DNA of 8,559 nucleotides from Nitrospirales bacterium (GCA_021604265.1 BQIY01000070.1:1-8559); one strand, 5' to 3'. Positions 1 to 6,384 are shown, counted from the first letter of the stretch. A program made the numbers and translations. The notes: generated by a model not told the origin, from the sequence alone.

Positions 1-293
1 CTGAATTAACAGAACTAGGTTGTCAGGCAATCTGGCTGGCTGTCTTGCTGCCGGGCTTAAGTGCGGTTGAAAGTTTTTTACAAGGCTCGTTGGTTCAGAG
101 TCATCAGACGAAAAGCATTACGGAAGCCGTCGCTATTTATCTTCTTACAAGTGCCGCAATCTTAATGGCAGGAACCTATTATGGTCAGGTCACTGGGCTT
201 TACGTCGGCGTATTAGGAGTGAGTTCTGGGCTTGTGTGTCAGACGTTGTGGCTGTGGTATCGCAGCTCCTTCTCTTCTCACATTCCAGAATGA
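1..293 (+). CDS. C-terminal part of a multi-pass membrane protein, possibly MATE/Ank-like transporter
   Basis: The reading frame is open from base 3 to the TGA at 291-293, so this is the last 96 or so residues of a gene that begins upstream of the window. At least three hydrophobic segments are visible: around IWLAVLLPGLSAVESFL, around AVAIYLLTSAAILMAG, and around GLYVGVLGVSSGLVCQTLWL. A short polar, aromatic tail (WYRSSFSS) follows. The spacing of the helices and the pattern of a glycine after a short loop recall the last helices of MATE or progressive-ankylosis-like flippases. That family guess is an inference from a short fragment; 'integral inner-membrane protein' is the safe statement. 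An internal TTG at 45 would be possible as a start, but the frame is open upstream of it and the first helix would be cut, so I treat the gene as partial at its 5' end. It is co-oriented with the receiver gene but separated from it by 272 bp. Confidence 0.6.
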   Translation, partial: ELTELGCQAIWLAVLLPGLSAVESFLQGSLVQSHQTKSITEAVAIYLLTSAAILMAGTYYGQVTGLYVGVLGVSSGLVCQTLWLWYRSSFSSHIPE

Positions 294-355
294 GTGGGGT
301 ATTTTTAACAGTTTTGAGGCTTTCACGCATGGGCCGTTAAACCTTAACTTCTCTC

Positions 356-382
356 AATACTGTAGGGAGAAAAGTATTTTTT
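356..382 (+). terminator. Weak candidate terminator after the membrane protein gene
   Basis: AATACT (356-361) and AGTATT (373-378) can pair as a 6-bp stem with an 11-base loop, running into six T residues (377-382) and lying about 60 bp after the membrane protein stop. The stem is AT-rich with one GC pair, so it would be weak. A competing pairing (TTCTC with GAGAA) exists in the same place. The rest of 294-565 shows no convincing gene; it is AT-rich, and I see no promoter for the receiver gene that I would defend. Confidence 0.25.
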
Positions 383-552
383 ACACAAGAATGTATGGAT
401 TGACCTTCACCTCCCTCATTTCATTCCAAAAAGGAATTTACTCAAAAGCCATTGAAATATTTATGGAAATGTAAATAGATGTCCTTAAAAGGAAAGAGGT
501 ACATCATTTGCTGCAAATTATGTTGGTGCGCGAGTTGTCGTGTGACCTAAAC

Positions 553-559
553 GGGAGGG
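553..559 (+). promoter_or_regulatory. Ribosome binding site of the receiver gene
   Basis: GGGAGGG, six bases before ATG 566, is a strong Shine-Dalgarno match. It favours 566 over the in-frame TTG at 560 and the ATG at 572. Confidence 0.65.
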
Positions 560-565
560 TTGGGG

Positions 566-952
566 ATGGATATGGAACGAATCTTGATGATTGGCGGTGA
601 TGAGTTCGTTCGAGATTCTCTTGCTTTGACTCTAGAGTGGGCTGGGTATGATGTATCAGAGGTTGCAAGTGCGCGGGAAGGATTAGCCTTTCACCTGGAA
701 GCTGCTGCTTCTGTCGTTGTTGTAAGTGATCTTCATGCCGATGAGGGTGGATTGGAGCACATTCTGGCGCTTCGTCGTCATTCACCAGCACTCCCAATTA
801 TTATTATTTCTGGAACTGTTCCATCAAGCGATCAAGAAACCAAATCTCTCAATGCTATCTTGGGGTTGGTATACCGTCTGCAAAAGCCGTTTACGGTAGA
901 TGAATTTCTTGACACGATTCAAACGGCACTTCCCCGTTTTTCTCATTCGTAA
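566..952 (+). CDS. Stand-alone response-regulator receiver domain protein with degenerate acidic pocket
   Basis: This is a 128-residue protein made of one CheY-like receiver fold with no output domain. The start is ATG 566, preceded by GGGAGGG at 553-559 with 6-nt spacing; a TTG at 560 is in frame but lies almost against that site. Seen in the sequence: the first beta strand RILMIGGDE (about 5-13), candidate phosphoacceptor Asp55 in VVVSDLHADEGG, the switch Ser82 in IIIISGT, and conserved Lys107 in LQKPFT before helix 5 (VDEFLDTIQTAL). In the family, the first strand normally ends in two acidic residues that hold Mg2+. Here the aligned positions are Gly10-Gly11, with Asp12 and Glu13 just after. 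The loop after Asp55 also lacks the usual Met-Pro and appears one residue shorter. Phosphorylation may therefore be weak or absent, or the domain may act as an unphosphorylated interaction module. No histidine kinase is adjacent. The gene converges on the XRE gene. Confidence 0.88.
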   Translation: MDMERILMIGGDEFVRDSLALTLEWAGYDVSEVASAREGLAFHLEAAASVVVVSDLHADEGGLEHILALRRHSPALPIIIISGTVPSSDQETKSLNAILGLVYRLQKPFTVDEFLDTIQTALPRFSHS

Positions 953-1104
953 TCCCGCGTTTTCTTTTCTATCCAAACATCTTTTTCTGTGGACTTTGTC
1001 TGTCTCTGAGTCTTGACTGGTTGTTTTGGTCTAAGCGAACGAACCGTCACTGTTCTTTTGGGAACAACATGAATCCTAAGCAGAGAGGTGACAATGAGTA
1101 TCGT
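953..1104. other. Convergent intergenic region between the receiver and XRE genes
   Basis: This 152-bp region lies between two convergent 3' ends. The only structure seen is TGTTC (1051-1055) and GAACA (1062-1066) around six bases, a 5-bp stem without a T-run on either side. I would not call a terminator from it. Confidence 0.4.
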
Positions 1105-1572
1105 TTAATCGCTCGGTGGCTCGAAATGTCCAGGTATGCGGTTTTGCCAGGGGACTGTGGCGGTTTGTGCTTGTTTGAGGAGGCTGCGGAGATTGACTTC
1201 AGCGGCGCGCAGAAGCTTCGGTTCACCGCTTTGAAGAAGGGCGGTCAGGAGTGAATACATTTCTCGTTGTTCCTGAGGCGAATGGGCGATGAGTTCGAGG
1301 ATGGGATCTGGAGAGTCTACATTTGTCCAATCACTATCTTTCTCATCAGGGTCACCTAAGAGAAGGTTGATCGCTGTGGGACTACTATATAGCCAGCCCG
1401 GCGGTATTCCGAGTCCGGTCGCTAACGCTTCGAGCGCTGAGGCCGGCGGGTCTAACTCCCCGGCTTCGATGGCTTCAAGTTCTGTCGAAGGTATTCCCAC
1501 TTTCTTTGCTAATCCCGTCACTGAGTTTCCTCGCATTCGTCGCCAGGCTTGAATGTGTTCATTAATTGGCAT
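1105..1572 (-). CDS. XRE-family helix-turn-helix transcriptional regulator
   Basis: This is a 155-residue protein. Residues about 7-62 form a Cro/C1-type DNA-binding domain. The order is typical: an initial helix (IQAWRRMRG), a helix-turn-helix (LAKKVGIPSTELEAIEAGE) with the usual Leu-Ala start and Ile-Glu-x-Gly end, then a supporting helix ending in LGIPPGWLYSS. The C-terminal half (about 90-135, DPILELIAHSPQEQREMYSLL and LLRAAEVNLRSLLKQ) is predicted helical and could dimerise; I recognise no ligand-binding or peptidase domain, so it is not a LexA- or CI-type cleavable repressor. It lies 3' of dnaE2 on the same strand, 172 bp away, and appears to have its own promoter. There is no Shine-Dalgarno sequence before ATG 1572, but a -10-like hexamer ends six bases upstream, suggesting a leaderless mRNA. 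Its target is not known. Control of its own promoter is the best inference, because a perfect palindrome overlaps it; control of imuB-dnaE2 is possible but unproven. Confidence 0.85.
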   Translation of the reverse strand: MPINEHIQAWRRMRGNSVTGLAKKVGIPSTELEAIEAGELDPPASALEALATGLGIPPGWLYSSPTAINLLLGDPDEKDSDWTNVDSPDPILELIAHSPQEQREMYSLLTALLQSGEPKLLRAAEVNLRSLLKQAQTATVPWQNRIPGHFEPPSD

Positions 1573-1578
1573 GAGCCG

Positions 1579-1607
1579 ATCTTAGCCAACGTCTGGACCG
1601 ATGTCCA
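1579..1607 (-). promoter_or_regulatory. Predicted sigma-70 promoter of the XRE gene, leaderless
   Basis: On the minus strand, TGGACA (1607-1602, five of six matches to TTGACA) is followed after exactly 17 bases by TAAGAT (1584-1579, four of six matches to TATAAT). Six bases (CGGCTC) then lead to ATG 1572. Transcription would begin at or within a base or two of the start codon, which agrees with the lack of any Shine-Dalgarno site. Confidence 0.5.
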
Positions 1608-1608
1608 G
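1593..1608. promoter_or_regulatory. Palindromic operator candidate, CTGGAC-N4-GTCCAG
   Basis: CTGGAC (1593-1598), a four-base centre CGAT, and GTCCAG (1603-1608) form a perfect 6-4-6 inverted repeat 21 bases upstream of the XRE start. It covers the predicted -35 hexamer and part of the spacer. XRE/Cro-type proteins bind as dimers to sites of this size and commonly repress themselves from this position; that this regulator is the ligand is an inference. Confidence 0.5.
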
Positions 1609-1635
1609 TGTTCTTCGAGCGCGTGCTCTTGAACC

Positions 1636-1732
1636 GTCGCTCGTATCTCGTAAAAAGCAGAAAGACTTCTCATGCGAGATACGAAATACGAGCAACGAGC
1701 GACGTTCCTCAAGATACGAATGACGAGATACG
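1636..1732. repeat. Intergenic cluster of direct and inverted AGATACGA-type repeats
   Basis: In the gap between dnaE2 and the XRE gene, CGAGATACG occurs at 1675-1683 and 1724-1732 and inverted (CGTATCTCG) at 1642-1650. ACGAGCGAC at 1695-1703 is the inverse of GTCGCTCGT at 1636-1644. The 16-base left arm GTCGCTCGTATCTCGT (1636-1651) is thus matched on the right in two blocks split by about ten bases. ATACGA recurs at 1679, 1686 and 1714. The arms could fold around a loop of about 23 bases. The irregular spacing rules out a CRISPR array. It resembles the dispersed palindromic repeats of bacterial intergenic regions; genome-wide copy number cannot be judged here. It could also act as a 3'-end stabiliser or attenuator between dnaE2 and the XRE gene. 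Confidence 0.6.
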
Positions 1733-1744
1733 CTTTCAACCTGC

Positions 1745-4700
1745 TTATGATGTTTCATGTTCACAAGGCGACGAGCCTTTTCGAATAGTGACCTGGTTGG
1801 GTATTGAGAAATGGGAAGACCTGTTTGCGGTCATCGTGCGGATTTCTTTGACGATCAATGAATAGGTTTGAAATTCTTCTTCAACAATCCCTTTCAAAAT
1901 ATAGGGCCCCTGATCCGTTAAGAGGTGTCCAAATTGTCGATACGTTTTGGGGAAAAACGTGGCCTCATACAATCCCGTCAAATCTTCAAATGTCACGAAT
2001 TCCATGGGTTCGCGTTGTTTGGTCTGAACGGACTTTTCCGTAATCATCCAGCCGATCATGGTAATGGTTTGTCCCGCATACCGGTGCATGTCGCAGGCTG
2101 GCACATCATGTAACCCTCGAAACGCCTTCTCAAACAATTCGAGTGGATGTGTGTTGAGCGGAAATCCGAGCAGTTCAATCTCGTGCTGATTTTTTTGCTT
2201 TGGAGCGTAATCTGGTGGAATAGGAAGAGCCACGGATTTGTGAGAAAGAAGACGCAACGTGGAAGACGTCGATGGTGCCGATAGTCCTAATTTGCGATCT
2301 GCTCTTTGCTTGTTCCCTTGCCATCCATGATGGGCATACAGACGCCAGAGTAAGCCGGCACGGGTGACCTCGCCGGCAATACGGTCAAACGCCCCAGCCT
2401 TCACCAGTATGCGGGTCTGGGCTTGTTCGCTTTTTGTGCGGGCCAAAAAGTTTTGTAATGATCGAAATGGGCCATGTTTCGTGCGTTCATCAAGAAGATC
2501 GTCAATGACATCAGTTTTGAGACCTTTAATTTGTATGAATCCCATGCGGATCGTGTGACCGATTCCCGTATATTTCCAATGACTGGTATTAATGTCTGGC
2601 GGTAAAATGGTCAGGCCCATACGACGGGCTTCTGAAAGATACACAAACGTCGAATAAAACCCGCCTTGATTGTTGACCACGGCCGCCATGAATTCTGCGG
2701 GATAATGTGCTCTCAAGTACGCGGACTGAAACGACACCTGAGCATAGGAAGCGGAGTGAGGCTTACAGAAACTATACCCCGCAAAACTCATGATCATATT
2801 CCACATCGTGGCGGTTGCATCTTGTGACGCTCCGTTGGCGGCAGCCCCACGAGAGAACTGCGTTTGGTAGTCCTGAAGCTGTCGTTTCTTGTGCTTTTTA
2901 CTCAGGATTTTTCTCAGTTGATCAGCATCTTCAACTGAAAAGTCTGCCATTGCCATCGCCACTCGTGTCACATCCTCTTGATACACCATAAGGCCGTGAG
3001 TGTCAGCTAACACACGTTCAAAAATAGGATGAACCGGTTGATGGGGGTGGCCATGGGCCCGAAGCACAAAATCACGATTGTAGGGATTTCCTGCAGGCCG
3101 AACGAGTGAAGAAACCATGACGACATACTCAAAAATATCCAGCTCTGACAGATGTTTGTTCGGCAGAGCCGACCAGAGTTTTCTGAGTAATAGCCGTGTT
3201 GCCGGTGATTCGATGTAAAAGCATCCGATCGTCTTAGTCTGACGAATCAGCTCTTGTGTTCGTGTATCACAGATTGGATTCCACGAAGCGGTGTTGAGGC
3301 GTTGTCCTGTCTGATCCTCGACGGCATCAAGCGTATCTCGAATCACTGCAAGCGAACGGTTGCCTAAGATATCGAGTTTGACCAGGCCGGCATCTTCGGT
3401 TTGATCTTTTTCCCATTGAATAATTGGCACCCCTTTTGTTGAAACTTGAACCGGGACATACCGTTGAATTTCATCGGGGGCAATGACGACACCACCGCAA
3501 TGCACGCCGAGATGTCGGAGGCAGCCTTCGAGGCGAAGCGCGACAGAGATGATTGCTGGCCAGGGTTCATGCATCCCCATGGTTTGGCAAATGTTCGCTG
3601 TCCAGGCGGTCAACGTGCGTGTTGTCGGAGGTGGATGAAATTCTGTTTGGCGGATAAGGTCTGGTATGACTCTATTGAGTTCAGTAGGTGAGATACCATA
3701 CACCTTGGCAACCTCACGAATCGCGGCGCGGAAGCCAAGGGTGTTGTGATTCGCGACCATAGCTGTACGACGAGTACCATACTTCGCGAAAATGTAATCG
3801 AGAATCCGGTCCCGTTCATCCCATGGAAAATCAATATCGATATCCGGTGGGTCCTGCCGCCCGGCATTCAAAAAACGTTCAAAAAACAAATTGTGACGAA
3901 TCGGGTCGACATGAGTGATGCCCAAGCAATAGGAGACAATCGAAGCAGCAGCCGATCCGCGGCCGCAGGTGCGTGGGGCCTGCTGGACAATGTCTTGGAC
4001 AATTAAGAACCAAACTGCAAAGCCTTTTGAACGGATCACGCTCAATTCGGTCTCGATTCGTTTTTCCACTTCACGAGAAATTTCCCCATAGCGTTCTTGC
4101 GCTCCTTCGTATGTTTTGGCTTGGAGAGTGGAGAACGTTTGTGGATCTGTTTGATCACGAAACGCTTGCTGGACCGTCTCTTTGAAATTCCATTCCGTGT
4201 GGCAGCGTTCTGCAATACGGCGTGCATTGAGCAGCGCATGCGGAATATGCGTATACTGCGGTTCTAACACTGCAGCGGGAGCAAGCCAGTGATTGGGTGA
4301 GCAGCATGTTGTTGGTGGTAACTGTGAGAGGGTCGTTTTGAGCGCAATGGCTTGTAGCACTGTATGGAGAGAGAAATCTTCAGGCTGAACGAAATGTACG
4401 CGATTGGTTGCGACGGGCGGGATGCCTGATCGCCGGCTAAATGCCACGGCCTGATGCATCATGACTCCAGGTGTGAGTTCAACGTAGAGGTTCTTCTGCT
4501 TCCGCTTTTTCCACACAATGAGTGCTGGAATGTCGTCAGATAACACCAGAAGATCATGATGGTGTTGAGCTACGGCTTCGATGAAATCAAAGTTGTCATG
4601 ACAATGACGGTCTGACAGTAATCGGCAAAGGTTCGTGTACCCAGTCATAGATGTGGACAGCAATGTGGCACGATGCTGTTTGTGAGTCAGCTCAGCTCCA

Positions 4701-4891
4701 AGAATTGGGTGAAGCCCTGTCTGCCTGGCCACTTCTATAAATCGAACGGCTCCATACAATCCATTAGTATCGGTGAGTGCGAGAGTCTGAGCTCCATGAG
4801 AACGTGCCGCTGCACATAAATCCTCCAATGAGGAAACCCCGGACATGGGCGAGTAATTAGAGTGGACGTGAAGATGGATGAAGGGTGGCAT
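1745..4891 (-). CDS. dnaE2: Error-prone C-family DNA polymerase (DnaE2/ImuC-like alpha subunit)
   Basis: A 1048-residue homologue of the DNA polymerase III alpha subunit, which in the ImuC role extends DNA past lesions. I chose ATG 4891 because the conserved PHP domain begins at once (FIHLHVHSNYS) and GGGGAAAG lies four bases upstream; TTG 4945 would add 18 non-conserved residues. Visible in order: PHP domain (about 3-190; HVH at 8-10, TDTNGLYGAVRF from 40, GAE at 65-67); GRGSAAAS (310-317); catalytic Asp352 and Asp354 in PDIDIDF; GVHCGGVVIAP (462-472); third catalytic Asp507 in LVKLDILG; YQEDVTRVAMAMADFS in the fingers (637-652); YSFCKPHSASYA (706-717); and an OB-like fold (about 935-1015). 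The three polymerase aspartates are intact, so it should be active. I see no clear internal clamp motif, which suits recruitment by the overlapping upstream ImuB-like protein. The replicative DnaE is normally longer (about 1160) and not paired with imuB, so DnaE2 is preferred, though RPAGNPYNRDF differs from the RPGP sequence common there. Confidence 0.9.
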   Translation of the reverse strand: MPPFIHLHVHSNYSPMSGVSSLEDLCAAARSHGAQTLALTDTNGLYGAVRFIEVARQTGLHPILGAELTHKQHRATLLSTSMTGYTNLCRLLSDRHCHDNFDFIEAVAQHHHDLLVLSDDIPALIVWKKRKQKNLYVELTPGVMMHQAVAFSRRSGIPPVATNRVHFVQPEDFSLHTVLQAIALKTTLSQLPPTTCCSPNHWLAPAAVLEPQYTHIPHALLNARRIAERCHTEWNFKETVQQAFRDQTDPQTFSTLQAKTYEGAQERYGEISREVEKRIETELSVIRSKGFAVWFLIVQDIVQQAPRTCGRGSAAASIVSYCLGITHVDPIRHNLFFERFLNAGRQDPPDIDIDFPWDERDRILDYIFAKYGTRRTAMVANHNTLGFRAAIREVAKVYGISPTELNRVIPDLIRQTEFHPPPTTRTLTAWTANICQTMGMHEPWPAIISVALRLEGCLRHLGVHCGGVVIAPDEIQRYVPVQVSTKGVPIIQWEKDQTEDAGLVKLDILGNRSLAVIRDTLDAVEDQTGQRLNTASWNPICDTRTQELIRQTKTIGCFYIESPATRLLLRKLWSALPNKHLSELDIFEYVVMVSSLVRPAGNPYNRDFVLRAHGHPHQPVHPIFERVLADTHGLMVYQEDVTRVAMAMADFSVEDADQLRKILSKKHKKRQLQDYQTQFSRGAAANGASQDATATMWNMIMSFAGYSFCKPHSASYAQVSFQSAYLRAHYPAEFMAAVVNNQGGFYSTFVYLSEARRMGLTILPPDINTSHWKYTGIGHTIRMGFIQIKGLKTDVIDDLLDERTKHGPFRSLQNFLARTKSEQAQTRILVKAGAFDRIAGEVTRAGLLWRLYAHHGWQGNKQRADRKLGLSAPSTSSTLRLLSHKSVALPIPPDYAPKQKNQHEIELLGFPLNTHPLELFEKAFRGLHDVPACDMHRYAGQTITMIGWMITEKSVQTKQREPMEFVTFEDLTGLYEATFFPKTYRQFGHLLTDQGPYILKGIVEEEFQTYSLIVKEIRTMTANRSSHFSIPNQVTIRKGSSPCEHETS

Positions 4892-6071
4892 GCGTCTTTC
4901 CCCACCAAATGGCCTGTGGACCGAATCGTGTTCGAATATGATCAAGCGATTGTGTGAGGCGGTGTAATTTTTGGGGTGTAATAAAAGGTTCGTTCATAGG
5001 TTCTTCGCGAAACAATTCGCCTTGTTCGACGGCTCTGGTCAGTTGTTCAGCTCGTAGAGTGAGACGGCTCACTCGGATCCGGCGTTTGAAACTTCGTGCA
5101 AGAAGCTTTGTGGCATAAGGGAAAAGGTCAATTTCCCAGTATGTTCCTGATTGAATGGCATGAGATGTTGTCAGTTCCAAGCCGTCATGATACTGCAGCT
5201 CAAGTGTGATGTGATGACATTGTCGATGCTGGGTTCGTAACTGACGGCATATTCGTTCGAGCAGTTCGTACAGCGTTCCGTGGAGACGATCGCGATCGAT
5301 TTCGGCTGGGGCCAGTGTGACGGTGGCGCTGATCTGTGGTTGTTGAGGTGGACATAAAACAGGAGCCGTGTCGGTTCCATGTGCCCATGCATGAATGGCG
5401 CGAGCTTGCGGACCCAGTATGATTTCAAGATGGGCCAGTTCAATGTCTGCAAGGTCTCGCAATGTGTGGATATTTAAATCAGACAAGACCGGCAACAGCG
5501 TCTTCATATGGTAGGAGTTGAGCGGTAAAGCATGAATGGGGAGGGGAGCCAGAAACGCTTCTTCAGAGCCATGCCGAATATCACATAGTCGTGGAGGGCC
5601 GACAATTGTTGAGGCAATGCGTGCGACGAGTTTGTTGCTGGCAAGTCCGGCTACTCCGACAAGACCATATTGCTGTGTGATTTCTCGCTTGATTCGCATC
5701 GTGGCATCACAGGCTAATCCAAAGAGACGTGTGGTTCCGGTGAGATCAAAAAAGAAATGTCCAGGTTGAATCGGTTCCCACACAGGGGAAAATTGTCGGA
5801 TAGTGTTTTCTAACGCACGGTGAGCCTGTCTGACGTGAGCGATACGTGGGGGCAGAATATGCAGTGATGGACACCGCTGACGAGCCTGCGCGACAAGGAG
5901 GCCAGGCAAGACGCCGTCATGCTGAGCTTCTTGGGAAGCTTCGGTAATAGAGGATCGAGCTGACTGTGACGTGGCAACGGCAACCGGTCGTTGTTGTAGG
6001 GAGGGATCTTCTCGACGAGCGAGGGTGATAGAAAATGTCGGAATAGAAAAACAAACAATGTGACGATCCAT
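4857..6071 (-). CDS. imuB: ImuB-like, catalytically degenerate Y-family polymerase homologue
   Basis: A 404-residue protein with the layout of a DinB/UmuC-type polymerase: palm and fingers (about 1-165, including RPVAVATS and the GVLPGLLVAQARQRCP segment), a helix-hairpin-helix thumb (about 170-235, LPLNSYHMKTLLPVLSDLNI and LGPQARAIHAWAHG), a little-finger-like domain (about 245-340) and a tail. Against E. coli DinB, the metal ligands of the first strand (Asp8, plus neighbouring Asp10) align with Ser9 and Pro11, and Asp103-Glu104 with Gly104-His105 in EPIQPGHFFFDLT. All catalytic carboxylates are therefore missing, as known for ImuB, which acts as an adaptor and not a polymerase. VEQGELF at 348-354 fits a beta-clamp-binding motif of the QxxLF type. 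The tail LTQSLDHIRTRFG resembles the UmuC/ImuB C-terminus. At 404 residues it is shorter than the roughly 500 of many ImuB proteins. The 35-bp overlap with dnaE2 implies translational coupling. ATG 6071 has no good Shine-Dalgarno site. No imuA gene lies in the window. Confidence 0.88.
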   Translation of the reverse strand: MDRHIVCFSIPTFSITLARREDPSLQQRPVAVATSQSARSSITEASQEAQHDGVLPGLLVAQARQRCPSLHILPPRIAHVRQAHRALENTIRQFSPVWEPIQPGHFFFDLTGTTRLFGLACDATMRIKREITQQYGLVGVAGLASNKLVARIASTIVGPPRLCDIRHGSEEAFLAPLPIHALPLNSYHMKTLLPVLSDLNIHTLRDLADIELAHLEIILGPQARAIHAWAHGTDTAPVLCPPQQPQISATVTLAPAEIDRDRLHGTLYELLERICRQLRTQHRQCHHITLELQYHDGLELTTSHAIQSGTYWEIDLFPYATKLLARSFKRRIRVSRLTLRAEQLTRAVEQGELFREEPMNEPFITPQKLHRLTQSLDHIRTRFGPQAIWWGKTHATLHPSSRPL

Positions 6072-6123
6072 TGAGCGAGTACTTTTTACCGTAGACAGTG
6101 AAGGTTTGAACGACCCTTAAAAT

Positions 6124-6152
6124 ATCTTAAAAAACATGATAAATTGTATCCA
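6124..6152 (-). promoter_or_regulatory. Candidate promoter of the imuB-dnaE2 operon
   Basis: On the minus strand TGGATA (6152-6147) and TAAGAT (6129-6124) are separated by 17 bases. This is the same arrangement and nearly the same hexamers as the XRE gene promoter. Transcription would start near 6117, leaving a leader of about 46 bases before ATG 6071. A competing possibility is the perfect TTGACA at 6182-6177, but its 17-base partner, TAACCA, is poor. I see neither an E. coli-type (CTGT-N8-ACAG) nor a Gram-positive-type (GAAC-N4-GTTC) LexA box here. Confidence 0.35.
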
Positions 6153-6198
6153 ATGGTTACATTTTGATTTATGTTCTGTCAAGAATTTTCAATAAGTT

Positions 6199-6236
6199 GG
6201 CTTATGGTCATATCAATAGCTTTTGACCATTATGCC
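6199..6236. repeat. Spaced inverted repeat, possible operator
   Basis: ATGGTCA (6204-6210) and TGACCAT (6224-6230) are perfect inverted copies around 13 bases, and their outer flanks GGC (6199-6201) and GCC (6234-6236) also pair. The half-site centres are 20 bp apart, about two helical turns, which suits a dimeric or tetrameric DNA-binding protein. There is no T-run after it on either strand, so a terminator is less likely. It sits between the two divergent promoters. Confidence 0.4.
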
Positions 6237-6283
6237 ATGTTTTGCTGTCAGTATCGTTCAACTGAAAGTATCTTGGGATTCGC

Positions 6284-6321
6284 TATAATGAAAATTGTCC
6301 GAGTAATGTTGCTTTTATAAT
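6284..6321 (+). promoter_or_regulatory. Candidate -10 elements for the TIGR03790 gene
   Basis: Two perfect TATAAT hexamers lie at 6284-6289 and 6316-6321, 101 and 69 bases upstream of ATG 6385. The second is preceded by TTGTCC (6295-6300), four of six matches to the -35 consensus but with short 15-base spacing. The first has no clear -35. At least one is probably used; which one cannot be told by eye. Confidence 0.4.
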
Positions 6322-6384
6322 GATCAGAGGTTCTAGGTGTGAGGAATAATAGTTTCTAGTCAGAGACCACGGTGTGAGGATGTG

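Larger units (their letters stand above)
6072..6384. other. Divergent intergenic region between imuB and the TIGR03790 gene
   Basis: This 313-bp AT-rich stretch holds no convincing gene. It carries the candidate imuB promoter (6124-6152), a long spaced inverted repeat (6199-6236) and two perfect TATAAT hexamers for the rightward gene (6284-6289 and 6316-6321). Nothing here resembles a tRNA, small RNA or mobile element that I can defend. Confidence 0.6.

Noticed and set aside
232..474. 80-codon open frame on + overlapping the end of the membrane protein gene
   Set aside because: It overlaps a real gene in another frame, lacks a ribosome binding site and shows no recognisable or conserved-looking composition.
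1021..1254. 77-codon open frame on + antisense to the XRE gene
   Set aside because: Most of it is the complement of the XRE coding region, and no start signal is present.
1636..1732. CRISPR-like array
   Set aside because: The units are about 10 bases, irregularly spaced and partly inverted; there are no uniform spacers and no cas genes.
1518..1764. Two short minus-strand open frames between dnaE2 and the XRE gene
   Set aside because: They are produced by the repeat cluster and overlap known genes; there is no ribosome binding site.
6160..6176. ACAT-N8-ATGT in the spacer after TTGACA upstream of imuB, as a possible LexA-type operator
   Set aside because: The arms are only 4 bp, do not match CTGT/ACAG, and are expected by chance in AT-rich DNA.
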